A DNA stretch of 64,000 nucleotides, taken from positions 1-64,000 of the forward strand of contig CALKWZ010000027.1 of the NCBI GenBank assembly GCA_938003985.1. Reading direction: 5' to 3'. The first letter of the stretch is position 1, and the number at the start of each line of letters is the position of its first letter. The DNA is from an uncultured Verrucomicrobiota bacterium. GTDB lineage: Bacteria > Verrucomicrobiota > Kiritimatiellia > CAIQIC01 > Lenti-01. Made by a program: the position numbers and the translations under genes. Shown here piece after piece: positions 9,203-16,299 of the stretch. The notes under the pieces were generated by a model. It made no database searches, had not been told where the DNA came from, and worked only from the letters and a program-made list of their open reading frames with translations.

Positions 9203-10420
9203 TCAGATCAAGTGGCCCAGTTTTTCCTTCTTGGTTTTGAGATACTTGGCGTTGTGGGGGGTGGGGGCGAAGGCGATGGGCACGCGCTCGACGATGTCGA
9301 GGCCGTAGCCCTGGATGCCGACGACCTTGCGCGGGTTGTTGGTCAGCAGGCGCAGGCGGGTGATGCCCAGGTCGAGGAGCATCTGGGCGCCGACGCCGTA
9401 GTCGCGCAGATCGGCGGGGAACCCGAGCTCGAGATTGGCCTCGACGGTGTCGCGGCCCTGTTCCTGGAGGGCGTAGGCGCGCATCTTGCCGGTCAGGCCG
9501 ATGCCGCGGCCTTCCTGGCGCATGTAGAGGATGGCGCCGTGGCCGGCGGCCACGACCTGCCGCATGGCGGCGTGGAGCTGGCTGCCGCAGTCGCAGCGGC
9601 GCGAGGCGAACACGTCGCCCGTGAGGCATTCGGAATGGATGCGCACCAGCGGGGCGTCCTGCTGGGCGGGCTCGCCGTGGACGAGCGCCACGTGGTGCTC
9701 GCCGGTCAGTTCGTCGACGTAGAGGTGCAGCTTGAAGTCGCCGAAGTCCGTGGGCAGGTCCACGACGCTGTCGCGGCGCACGATCCGCTCGCGCGCGCGG
9801 CGCCAGGCGACGAGCGCGGCCACCGTCAGGATGCGCAGGCGGTGTTTGTTCGCGAACGCGATCAGGTCCGGCAGGCGGGCCATCTCGCCGTTGTCGCGCA
9901 TGATTTCGCAGATGACGGCGATGGGCTTGAGGCCGGCGAGCCGGGCGAGATCGACGGAGGCCTCGGTGTGGCCGGTGCGGCGCAGGACGCCGCCGGGCAC
10001 GGCCTGCAGCGGAAACATGTGGCCCGGGCGGATGAAATCGCACGCCGTGGTGTTGTCGTCGGCCAGCAGCTGCACGGTGCGGGCGCGGTCGAAGGCGCTG
10101 ATGCCCGTGGAGATGCCTTCGCGGGCGTCCACGGAGACGGTGAAGGCGGTGCGGTAGCGGTCGCGCTCGTCGAGGGGCACCATGCGGCCGAGGCCGAGCT
10201 TGCACAGCCGCGCTTCGTCCATGGGCACGCAGATCAGGCCGCGGCCGTGGGTGGCCATGAAGTTGATGATCTCGGGCGTGGTCTTTTCGCCGGCGGCGAC
10301 GAGATCGCCTTCGTTTTCGCGGTTCTCGTCGTCCACCACCAGCAGCATCTGGCCGGCGCGGACGACCTCGAGCGCCTCTTCCACGGTGCAGAACACGGAC
10401 TCCTGTCCGGATTTCGACAT
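9203..10420 (-). CDS. ribBA: Bifunctional DHBP synthase / GTP cyclohydrolase II
   Basis: 405 residues from the ATG at 10420. The N-terminal RibB domain shows VVDDENRENEGDL (acidic metal-binding loop), DRYRTAFTVSVDA, and RPGHMFPLQA with the RTGHTEASVDLARLAG catalytic segment. The C-terminal RibA domain shows the zinc cysteines in SECLTGDVFASRRCDCG and the YMRQEGRGIGL motif. It supplies both branches of riboflavin synthesis. A longer frame exists upstream, but it would translate the terminator and riboswitch, so MSKSGQESVFC is preferred; its only SD-like sequence (AAAGG) sits in the terminator loop. It is the first gene of the rib operon, controlled by the FMN riboswitch. Confidence 0.95.
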   Translation of the reverse strand: MSKSGQESVFCTVEEALEVVRAGQMLLVVDDENRENEGDLVAAGEKTTPEIINFMATHGRGLICVPMDEARLCKLGLGRMVPLDERDRYRTAFTVSVDAREGISTGISAFDRARTVQLLADDNTTACDFIRPGHMFPLQAVPGGVLRRTGHTEASVDLARLAGLKPIAVICEIMRDNGEMARLPDLIAFANKHRLRILTVAALVAWRRARERIVRRDSVVDLPTDFGDFKLHLYVDELTGEHHVALVHGEPAQQDAPLVRIHSECLTGDVFASRRCDCGSQLHAAMRQVVAAGHGAILYMRQEGRGIGLTGKMRAYALQEQGRDTVEANLELGFPADLRDYGVGAQMLLDLGITRLRLLTNNPRKVVGIQGYGLDIVERVPIAFAPTPHNAKYLKTKKEKLGHLI

Positions 10421-10450
10421 AATAAAAACCGAAGACCTTTCTGTCTTCGG
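10421..10450 (-). terminator. Intrinsic terminator of the FMN riboswitch, abutting the ribBA start
   Basis: On the minus strand CCGAAGAC, a 6-nt loop AGAAAG and GTCTTCGG are followed by TTTTTATT. The T-tract ends directly at the ribBA ATG. The same hexamer GTCTTC/GAAGAC forms the riboswitch P1 helix, so P1 and terminator arms can exchange partners. The loop holds the only SD-like sequence, so the hairpin may block translation as well as end transcription. Confidence 0.75.
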
Positions 10451-10477
10451 GGCGGCGACGGCGCAAAGCCGCCGCAA

Positions 10478-10585
10478 GTCTTCTTCCATCCAGACTGTAA
10501 ACTGTCGGCCAAGGAATCGCACCTTGTCTGCCTATCGGCTCGCGGGCTGTACCGCCGGTCGGGAATTTCACCACGCCCTGAAGAC
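10478..10585 (-). promoter_or_regulatory. FMN riboswitch (RFN element)
   Basis: The minus strand contains the RFN core: AGGGCGTGGTGAAATTCCCG, ACCGGCGGTACAGCCCGCGA, a GGTGCGATTCCTTGG segment, CCGACAGTTTACAGTCTGGATG, enclosed by P1 arms GTCTTC (10585-10580) and GAAGAC (10483-10478). These are the conserved aptamer segments that bind flavin mononucleotide. The 27 bases between aptamer and terminator can form a separate GGCGGC/GCCGCC hairpin. It is expected to switch off the rib operon when FMN is plentiful. Confidence 0.93.
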
Positions 10586-10592
10586 GGAAAAG

Positions 10593-10621
10593 AAACTATC
10601 ACGGGCCGGAATGCCCTGCAA
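10593..10621 (-). promoter_or_regulatory. Candidate ribBA promoter
   Basis: TTGCAG (minus strand, 10621-10616) and TAGTTT (10598-10593) are separated by 17 bp. The predicted start of transcription falls near 10586, exactly at the 5' end of the riboswitch P1 helix. The position supports the call; the -10 element matches consensus only moderately. Confidence 0.45.
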
Positions 10622-10627
10622 CGGGGA

Positions 10628-10678
10628 TTTTTACGTAGAACGTAAAAACTTTGCGTGCGTTTTACGTAGCACGTAAAA
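10628..10678. repeat. Two near-identical palindromes, 31 bp centre to centre
   Basis: The first site (10628-10648) is TTTTTACGT-AGA-ACGTAAAAA, a perfect 9+3+9 inverted repeat. The second (10660-10678) is TTTTACGT-AGC-ACGTAAAA, 8+3+8. Each is followed by a shared AAACTTT-like tail, so the unit is also a direct repeat. Spacing of about three helical turns puts both on one face of the DNA. They sit just upstream of the ribBA promoter candidate and 16 bp after the end of the small membrane gene. They look like operators for a dimeric regulator; the stems are too AT-rich for a terminator. Confidence 0.7.
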
Positions 10679-10693
10679 ACTTTGGGCGACGCG

Positions 10694-10981
10694 TCAGGGC
10701 GCGCTGGAGAGGGGGGCGGCCGGCGCCGCGGGGGCGGCGGGATAGGCCACGGCCGCGGGGGCGGCGGGGGCGCGGGGCACGAAGCGCTGCCAGAGGTAGG
10801 AGGCGTAGAACCCGAAGGCAACCAAGGCGGCGAGCGCGAGGACGGAGAAGAAAATGCGCCGGGGGAGGGACGGTTCGTAGCGGGTCTTGCGCCAGGCGAC
10901 GGGGACGATGGCGATCAGCACGCCGGCGGCCAGCGCGAGGCCGATGCGCGTCAAGAGCGCGTGGAACTGGTAGGTTGGCAT
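10694..10981 (-). CDS. Small two-helix membrane protein, unknown function
   Basis: 95 residues (MPTYQFHALL...). Two hydrophobic segments are clear, about 12-29 and 43-62, separated by a basic loop WRKTRYEPSLPRR. The C-terminal 25 residues are almost only Ala and Pro. I do not recognise the family. The hydrophobic pattern and the basic loop favour a real gene over a chance frame, and it lies 44 bp downstream of the nucleoside kinase on the same strand. No convincing Shine-Dalgarno is visible, so the start is provisional. Confidence 0.55.
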   Translation of the reverse strand: MPTYQFHALLTRIGLALAAGVLIAIVPVAWRKTRYEPSLPRRIFFSVLALAALVAFGFYASYLWQRFVPRAPAAPAAVAYPAAPAAPAAPLSSAP

Positions 10982-11025
10982 CACAAGCAAATACTGTAGC
11001 TTCGGCGCAGGGGCTTTGCAAGGCG

Positions 11026-12693
11026 TTAGTAGTCGAAGTCCGAGCCGCCGACGAATTCGCGGATGATGGACGTCGGCGGGGGCACGTCCGCGGCCAGCGG
11101 CAGGAAGTGGGACAGGAATTCGAGCATGCGGCGGGCTTCGGCGTAGACGGGCTGGTGGGGCTTGATTTCCGACAGCAGCGGCCGCGCCAGGACGGAGAGG
11201 ATGGCGAGCTCGTAGTCGAGGGCGGAATTGAAGACGGCGTCGGCCTCTTCCTGGAAGGGGAAGATCCAGGCGCGTTCGCCGCGGCCGACGTTGGGCCACA
11301 TTTCGAGGGTGCGGGTGGCGGAATGGCCGCGGTAGCGGTGGTCGCGCACGAGCCGGCGCAGCAGGCGGTTGTCGGTGGTGGGAATGCGGTTGTTGTTGTC
11401 GAGGTTGAGCTGGGTGAGCGCGGAAATGTAGACGTGGAACTTGCGGGCGTCGGGCAGGCCGGGGGTCAGTTCGGGATTCAGGGAGTGGATGCCCTCGAGG
11501 ACGACGACCTGGTCGTCGTCGAGGCGCAGGGTCTTGCCCTTGTAGGACCGCGAGCCGGTGTGGAAATCGAAGGTGGGCCGCTGGATTTCGCGCCCGGCGT
11601 CGAGATCGGCGAGGTCGCGGTTGAGCGTGGGGACGTCCACGGCGTGGAGGTGTTCGAAGTCGTATTCGCCGGTCGGCGTGCGCGGGGTGTGCTCGCGGTC
11701 GACGAAGTAGTCGTCGGTGCCGAGGGTGACGGGGCGCAGGCCGTTCACGCGCAGCTGGATGGCCAGGCGCTTGGCGAAGGTGGTCTTGCCGGAGGAGGAC
11801 GGCCCGGCGATGAGGATCCACTTGATGGAGGAATTGGACGCGATCTGGTCGGCGATGGCGGCGATCTTCTTTTCGTGGAGGGCTTCGGCGACCTTGACGA
11901 AGTCCTTGATCTCGTTGGCGGCGATGATTTCGTTGAGGCGGCCGACGGTGTTGACGCCGAGGATGCGGCCCCAGCGGTTGTATTCCTTGAAGGTTTCGGT
12001 GAGGACGTGGATGGGCTGGAAGTCGGGCACGCGCGGGGCGGTGTCGCAGGTGGGCATCTGGAGGACGAAACCGGTCTGGTAGGGGACGATCCGGAAGTAC
12101 TGGAGCGGCCCGGTGGAGCGGGTCATGGGACCGGTGGCGAGGTCGGAGAAGTTTTCGCAGACGTAGGTGACGATCTTGGGCGTGTTCGTGAAGCGCAGGA
12201 GCGAGACCTTGTCGTCCTGGCCGTTCTTCGTGAACTGGTCGATGGCGGCGGTGTAGGAAATGCGCTGGCGGAGGATGGGGCGGTTGCCGGCGACGAGGTC
12301 GCGCACGTGGGCTTCGAGGGCGGCGGCCTGTTCGGCGGAGATGCCGCGGACGCCGGCGGATTCGAATTCGCAGTAGAGGCCGGGGCCGAGGGCGTGCTCG
12401 ACGGAGAAGCGCGCGGCGGGATGGAGATCCTTGACGGCCTTGGCGAGGAGGAACGACAGCGAGCGGACGTAGATCTGCATCCCGCCGGGCGAGGCCATCG
12501 TGACGAACCGGACCGTCGAATCGATGTCGAGGGTGTAGCCGAACGTGACGAGTTCGTTGTTCACCAGCGCGCCGAGATAGGGCAGGCCCGTGACGGGATC
12601 GGCCGGCTCGTGCAGCAACTCGCCGACGAGCGTCTGGGAGGGGCAGGGGATTTTCTGGCCGCTTTCGAGCGTGATGGTGATGGTCTTTTTCAT
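11026..12693 (-). CDS. TGS-domain nucleoside kinase (uridine kinase-like)
   Basis: 555 residues with the three-part layout of bacterial TGS-containing nucleoside kinases. There is an N-terminal TGS-like ubiquitin fold (about 1-65, ITLESGQKI), a threonyl-tRNA synthetase additional-domain-like part (about 70-240), and a PRK/uridine kinase domain from about 290. The P-loop is GPSSSGKT at 297-304; next come TDDYFVDREHTP and the VVLEGIHSLNPEL Walker B-like segment. The family phosphorylates nucleosides such as uridine; the exact substrate cannot be read from sequence. It follows the aromatic block by 64 bp and may be part of that transcript. Confidence 0.88.
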   Translation of the reverse strand: MKKTITITLESGQKIPCPSQTLVGELLHEPADPVTGLPYLGALVNNELVTFGYTLDIDSTVRFVTMASPGGMQIYVRSLSFLLAKAVKDLHPAARFSVEHALGPGLYCEFESAGVRGISAEQAAALEAHVRDLVAGNRPILRQRISYTAAIDQFTKNGQDDKVSLLRFTNTPKIVTYVCENFSDLATGPMTRSTGPLQYFRIVPYQTGFVLQMPTCDTAPRVPDFQPIHVLTETFKEYNRWGRILGVNTVGRLNEIIAANEIKDFVKVAEALHEKKIAAIADQIASNSSIKWILIAGPSSSGKTTFAKRLAIQLRVNGLRPVTLGTDDYFVDREHTPRTPTGEYDFEHLHAVDVPTLNRDLADLDAGREIQRPTFDFHTGSRSYKGKTLRLDDDQVVVLEGIHSLNPELTPGLPDARKFHVYISALTQLNLDNNNRIPTTDNRLLRRLVRDHRYRGHSATRTLEMWPNVGRGERAWIFPFQEEADAVFNSALDYELAILSVLARPLLSEIKPHQPVYAEARRMLEFLSHFLPLAADVPPPTSIIREFVGGSDFDY

Positions 12694-12757
12694 AACCGGT
12701 CGAAGATGCCATGCGGCCCGGGCGGAAGAAAGCCCAAAAGCGGCCGGCGGGGTTGAA

Positions 12758-13339
12758 TCAGGCGTCCGCGAGCAGGCCGTGGACCTGGATCTTGCGCGAC
12801 AGGGGGATCAGGACGGCCGCGTAGAGGTCCGCGAGCCGGCGGACGACGCCTTCGTCCGCGCCGTTTTTGCGCGCGCGGGCTTCCACCCGGGCGATCACGC
12901 CGGCCTCGACGGAGAGGTTGGTGATGGCCGCTTCGACGCGGACGGGGTCGCCGGTGCCGAGGGCCGCCTGCAGGGCGGCCGGCAGGGCTTCGCGTTTGCG
13001 GGTGGCCACGTGGATGGACAGCGCCAGCCGCCGCGCGAGCGAATTCAGGCAGGCGGTGTCGGCGGCGATGCAGGCGTTGCGGTCGGCCTCGCCGCCGCCG
13101 GGGGCGCACAGGGCGGGCAGCACGGCGCGGACGTAGAACGGCCGCAGGAGCAGGACGCGGCCGGCGAGCGTGGTCGAGCCGGCATAGGCGCCGGCCAGCG
13201 CTTCCGGAACGGGCGCGGGCGCGCCGTTCAGGGCGTAGAGGCCGTCGTACCGCGGCAGGCGCGCCCGCGCGCACAGGTCGTCCGTCAGCGGCACGTCGAG
13301 CGAGGCGATCATGTCGCGCAAGTGGAAGAGGGCGTCCAT
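12758..13339 (-). CDS. Chorismate mutase, eukaryotic (AroQ-beta) type
   Basis: 193 residues starting at MDALFHLRDMI, 5 bp after pheA. The pattern DTACLNSLARRLALSIHVA, then LSVEAGVIARVEARARKNG, then LYAAVLIPLSRKIQVHGLL matches the helical core of yeast and plant chorismate mutases (compare LQALSRRIHFGKFVAE and the C-terminal IPLTKEVEVEYL). The usual bacterial AroQ is about 90 residues and often fused to PheA; here it is separate. It converts chorismate to prephenate for the adjacent prephenate dehydratase. A longer upstream frame is only the overlap with pheA. Confidence 0.75.
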   Translation of the reverse strand: MDALFHLRDMIASLDVPLTDDLCARARLPRYDGLYALNGAPAPVPEALAGAYAGSTTLAGRVLLLRPFYVRAVLPALCAPGGGEADRNACIAADTACLNSLARRLALSIHVATRKREALPAALQAALGTGDPVRVEAAITNLSVEAGVIARVEARARKNGADEGVVRRLADLYAAVLIPLSRKIQVHGLLADA

Positions 13340-13344
13340 GGCGG

Positions 13345-14181
13345 TCAGGCGACGGGGTAGGTGCCGATCTGGCGGGCGGATTCCGAGAGGGCGCGCACGA
13401 GCTGCCAGGCGGCCTGGGCGGACGGCGAACGCCAGTCCGTGGCGGCTTCGATGAAGAAGCCGTATTCCCACGGGCGGCCGGGCAGGGGGCGGCTCTGGAT
13501 GAAGGTGAGGTTGATTTCCGACGCGTCGAACGGCGCCAGCACGTGCAGCAGGGCGCCGGGGCGGTTGCCGATCACCAGATGGACGAGCGAGCGCAGGCCT
13601 TTGGCTGGTTTCGGTACGGGCACGCGCCCGACGGCGAGGGTGAAGAAGCGCGTGACGTTTTCTTCGCCGTCCTGGACGTTCTTGCGGAGGATCGCCAGCC
13701 GGTGGAGGTCGGCGGCGGCCGCGGACGCGACGGCGGCGGCGCCGGATTCGCGCGCGGCGCGCTCGGCGGCGGCGGCGGTGCTGGAATCGGGCACGAGTTC
13801 CGCGCGCGGCAACAGGCGCGCCAACGTGCCGCGGCATTGGCCGAGCGCCTGCGGATGGCTGTAGATGCGGCGGATATCGGCCAGCCGGACGCCGGCCGGC
13901 GCCAGCAGGTGCTGGCGCACCGGCAGCGAGAAGCTGTCGCGGATCCCGACGCCGGGATGGGCGGCGAGCTGGTCGAGCGTCTGGGTGACGGGGCCTTCGC
14001 TGGAATTTTCCACGGGCACGACGGCCAGCGGGCGGGAACCGCCGCGGGCGGCGCCCAGGCGCGAGAAGATTTCGTAGTGCGACAGGCAGGGCACGAGCTT
14101 GGCCTTGGCGCCGAAGCGGCGCAGGGCGGCTTCATGCGAATGGGTGCCTTGGGGACCCAGGTACAGGATGGGGGCGGTCAT
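13345..14181 (-). CDS. pheA: Prephenate dehydratase with ACT domain
   Basis: 278 residues, monofunctional size. The catalytic part shows LGPQGTHSHEAA, VVPVENSSEGPV, and the signature NVTRFF. The C-terminal ACT domain (about 195-275) has NRPGALLHVLAPF and LTFIQSRPLPGRPWEYGFFIEA, which in homologues binds phenylalanine for feedback inhibition; the usual ESRP is QSRP here. It converts prephenate to phenylpyruvate. It sits between aroF (16 bp upstream) and the chorismate mutase, forming a phenylalanine-directed operon. Confidence 0.93.
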   Translation of the reverse strand: MTAPILYLGPQGTHSHEAALRRFGAKAKLVPCLSHYEIFSRLGAARGGSRPLAVVPVENSSEGPVTQTLDQLAAHPGVGIRDSFSLPVRQHLLAPAGVRLADIRRIYSHPQALGQCRGTLARLLPRAELVPDSSTAAAAERAARESGAAAVASAAAADLHRLAILRKNVQDGEENVTRFFTLAVGRVPVPKPAKGLRSLVHLVIGNRPGALLHVLAPFDASEINLTFIQSRPLPGRPWEYGFFIEAATDWRSPSAQAAWQLVRALSESARQIGTYPVA

Positions 14182-14197
14182 GGGGCGGTCCTTCCGG

Positions 14198-15232
14198 TTA
14201 GACGGGGCTGGGGGCCTGGCGCTCGCGGCGGGCCAGTTCGATCCACGGCGCGAGATCGTCGAGGAACCGCTGGAACTTGGCGCTTTCGAGCTGCTGGGCG
14301 GCGTCGCTGAAGGCGTTGAGGGGATCGGGATGCGCCTCGACGATCAGGCCGTCGGCGCCGGCGGCGAGCGCGGCGCGGGCCAGCGGCGGCACGAGCTTGC
14401 GCGCGCCGGCGGCGTGGCTGGGATCGACGACGATCGGCAAATGCGAGAGTTGCTTGGCGACGGCGACGCCGCCCAGATCGAGCAGGTTGCGCGTGCTGGG
14501 ATCGAACGAGCGCAGGCCGCGCTCGCAGAGGACGACCTGGGTGCAGCCGTTGACGATCAGATATTCGGCCGCGGTGAGCCATTCCTCGACGGTGCTGGCC
14601 AGGCCGCGCTTGAGCAGCACGGGGCGGCCGGCTTTGGCGACCTGCTCGAGCAGGTCGTAGTTCTGCGCGTTGCGCGCGCCGATCTGGAACATGTCGGCCA
14701 GATCGAGCAGGGGCTCGATCTTGTCGGGGCCGGGCACTTCCGAGATCAGGGCGACGTCGAACTCCTTCTTGACCGCGCGCATGATCTGGAGGCCGTCCTG
14801 CTTGAGCCCCTGGAAATCGTAGGGCGAAGTGCGGGGCTTGAAGGGCATGGCGCGGACGATGCGGATGCCGCAGCGGACGAGGTCCTGCACGGCGGCGCGG
14901 AACTGGTCGTAGGACTCGATGGCGCACGGGCCGGCGAGGATCTCGACGTTTCCGCCGCCGATCTTGACGCCGCGGACGTCGACGACGGAATCGGCGGGGT
15001 GGTATTCGCGGGACACCAACTTGAACTTCTTCTGGACGGGGAAAACGGATTCGACGGCCGGCAGGTTGCGCAGGACTTCGAGGGACTGGTGGGAGAGTTC
15101 GTCGCCGATGCAGGCGACGACGGTCTGTTCGACGCCGCGGATGACGCGGGGCTGGTAGCGCAGGGAACAGACCATGTCGCTGACGGTGGCGACGTCGGTT
15201 TCGCTGCTGTTTCTCTTCAATACGATGATCAT
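14198..15232 (-). CDS. aroF: DAHP synthase, type I-beta with N-terminal regulatory domain
   Basis: 344 residues. Residues 1-70 form a ferredoxin-like/ACT-like regulatory domain (MIIVLKRNSSETDV). The TIM-barrel follows: EILAGPCAIES, RAMPFKPRTSPYDFQG, QIGARNAQNYDLL, PVLLKRGLAST, CERGLRSFD, and VDPSHAAGARKLV with the metal ligands. It condenses PEP and erythrose 4-phosphate to start aromatic synthesis. It leads an operon with pheA and chorismate mutase. A leader peptide and terminator lie in the 200 bp upstream, so expression is probably attenuated by aromatic aminoacyl-tRNA supply. Confidence 0.95.
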   Translation of the reverse strand: MIIVLKRNSSETDVATVSDMVCSLRYQPRVIRGVEQTVVACIGDELSHQSLEVLRNLPAVESVFPVQKKFKLVSREYHPADSVVDVRGVKIGGGNVEILAGPCAIESYDQFRAAVQDLVRCGIRIVRAMPFKPRTSPYDFQGLKQDGLQIMRAVKKEFDVALISEVPGPDKIEPLLDLADMFQIGARNAQNYDLLEQVAKAGRPVLLKRGLASTVEEWLTAAEYLIVNGCTQVVLCERGLRSFDPSTRNLLDLGGVAVAKQLSHLPIVVDPSHAAGARKLVPPLARAALAAGADGLIVEAHPDPLNAFSDAAQQLESAKFQRFLDDLAPWIELARRERQAPSPV

Positions 15233-15299
15233 GGGGGGATCCTCAGGTTCAGGGTTCGGAGTTCAGAGGTCAGGACATTCTCGCGGGGAAGGCAAACGC

Positions 15300-15338
15300 A
15301 AAAAACCGCGCATCCGTTTTCGCCGGACACGCGGTTTT
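15300..15338 (-). terminator. Attenuator terminator in the aroF leader
   Basis: Minus-strand hairpin: AAAACCGCG, TG, TCCG, a 7-nt loop GCGAAAA, CGGA, TG, CGCGGTTTT, ending in a T6 run. It lies about 68 bp upstream of the aroF ATG and 24 bp after the leader peptide stop codon. It points toward aroF on the same strand and there is no gene before it other than the leader peptide, so it is an attenuator rather than an end-of-operon terminator. Confidence 0.8.
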
Positions 15339-15361
15339 CGGAAGGAATCCCGGCGGCAAGC

Positions 15362-15433
15362 TCACCGGGTCGTTCCGGACCGTGCGCCCGGCGACCTAAA
15401 GATGAAGCTAAAATAGTACCGCGGAAGATTCAC
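15362..15433 (-). CDS. Aromatic leader peptide of the aroF operon
   Basis: A 23-codon frame from GTG to TGA containing the run YYFSFIF: five aromatic codons out of seven. The run is encoded by unusually AT-rich codons (TACTATTTT...) in a 65% GC genome. It lies between the candidate promoter and the terminator hairpin, the arrangement of pheL-type attenuators. Ribosome stalling at the Tyr/Phe codons would favour an antiterminator. GTG is the only start codon in the open frame; it is so close to the predicted transcript start that translation may be leaderless or the true promoter may lie further upstream. Confidence 0.65.
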   Translation of the reverse strand: MNLPRYYFSFIFRSPGARSGTTR

Positions 15434-15441
15434 GCGGAGTA

Positions 15442-15470
15442 ATCAACCACGGCCCCGGGGGGATTGTCAA
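15442..15470 (-). promoter_or_regulatory. Candidate aroF operon promoter
   Basis: A perfect TTGACA (15470-15465) is followed after 17 bp by GTTGAT (15447-15442), a weak -10 match. The predicted start is near 15435. It is the only consensus -35 on this strand between aroF and the divergent NusG gene. Confidence 0.45.
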
Positions 15471-15531
15471 GCGGTCGGCTCGGGAATTTCGGGACGCGGC
15501 GCCAAGAAACGAAATCCGAACGTGAATTCTT

Positions 15532-15560
15532 TTGCCATCGAAAACGCCAAAGTCTACTTT
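15532..15560 (+). promoter_or_regulatory. Candidate promoter of the NusG paralogue
   Basis: TTGCCA (15532-15537), 17 bp, TACTTT (15555-15560), with a predicted start near 15567. It lies inside a longer upstream open frame whose N-terminal residues do not look like NusG. This argues for a start at 15633 or later for that gene. Confidence 0.4.
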
Positions 15561-15632
15561 CTCCCGTCGTTCGTGCGTTGCCGTTTGGTCGGACGGACCA
15601 GGACAGCGTGCGCGAACGAGATCGAAAGACGG

Positions 15633-16232
15633 ATGCCGATGGGTGGATCAGTGGTCATGAAACGGACGGGCGTGCACGACAAGCCCGTTCCGCAGCCTTT
15701 TCTGCATCCAGCGGGTCTATTTGAACCGGAAAGCGCCGGATCGGAGATTTTCTGGGTATGCGTCCGGACGCGGCCGCGCTGGGAAAAGAAATTCGCGGAA
15801 TGGATGCTGGCCCAGCGCCGGCCCTGTTTCATGCCGGTATTTCGGCGCGAGACGGTCAGCGGCCGCAAGCGTCGGACCAGCCAGATTCCGTTGTTTCCCG
15901 GATTTGTGTTCGCGGGGGGGGATTTGGGCAAAAAAGATTTTGCGGCAACGGGATGCGTCGCCTACGTGCTGCGTCCGCGCGGCGCACAAGAAACGGCTCG
16001 GTTGCATCGCGAACTGCGCGACGTCTGGCGGGGGCTGACCAGCGGGCTCTACGTCGAGCCGGTGCGGAATTTGGCGGCCGGCGAGACCTGCCGGATCATG
16101 TCCGGCCCTTTGACCGGAGTGGAAGCCAAATTCGAGCGGCAAGGGCGGGCGGGACGACTGATCTTGCAGGTGGAAATGATGGGCGGTGGCGTGGCCGTCG
16201 AGGTTCCCACGGGCGAAGTGGAAGTCTTGTAG
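15633..16232 (+). CDS. Specialised NusG-family antiterminator (RfaH/UpxY/LoaP-like)
   Basis: 199 residues from the ATG at 15633; ATGs at 15639 and 15657 are also possible. The NGN domain is clear: IFWVCVRTRPRWEKKFAEWM, then FMPVFRRETVSGRKRRTSQI, PLFPGFVFAGG. A KOW domain follows near the C-terminus (AGETCRIMSGPLTGVEAKF). Housekeeping nusG normally sits with secE and rplK; this copy instead opens the EPS locus, as RfaH, UpxY and LoaP family members do. Those proteins travel with RNA polymerase and suppress termination across long operons. It lies directly upstream of a strong promoter and a hairpin leader, and it transcribes divergently from aroF. Confidence 0.85.
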   Translation: MPMGGSVVMKRTGVHDKPVPQPFLHPAGLFEPESAGSEIFWVCVRTRPRWEKKFAEWMLAQRRPCFMPVFRRETVSGRKRRTSQIPLFPGFVFAGGDLGKKDFAATGCVAYVLRPRGAQETARLHRELRDVWRGLTSGLYVEPVRNLAAGETCRIMSGPLTGVEAKFERQGRAGRLILQVEMMGGGVAVEVPTGEVEVL

Positions 16233-16250
16233 AGGCGGCGGGGCCGACCC

Positions 16251-16279
16251 TTGACACGGAAACGTAGCAGTAGCATGAT
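16251..16279 (+). promoter_or_regulatory. Strong candidate promoter of the EPS operon
   Basis: A perfect TTGACA (16251-16256), 17 bp spacer, then CATGAT (16274-16279). The start is predicted near 16286, which gives a 5' leader of about 95 nt before the wza-like gene. It begins 18 bp after the NusG-paralogue stop codon. Confidence 0.65.
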
Positions 16280-16299
16280 GAACATCAACGCGTTGCGTG

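Noticed and set aside
7445..10645. Plus-strand open frame of 1066 codons opposite the rib operon
   Set aside because: It runs across four well-supported minus-strand genes and the riboswitch, with shadow composition and no family motif.
10628..10678. Palindromes as transcription terminators
   Set aside because: Stems are mostly A/T with 3-nt loops; weak as RNA hairpins but good as DNA operator sites.
15300..15338. Plus-strand terminator reading of the hairpin
   Set aside because: No plus-strand gene ends before it, and the T6 run is on the minus strand; it fits the aroF leader.
15362..15433. T-box or other tRNA-sensing leader for aroF
   Set aside because: No T-box sequence or specifier loop was found; the Phe/Tyr leader peptide explains the region better.
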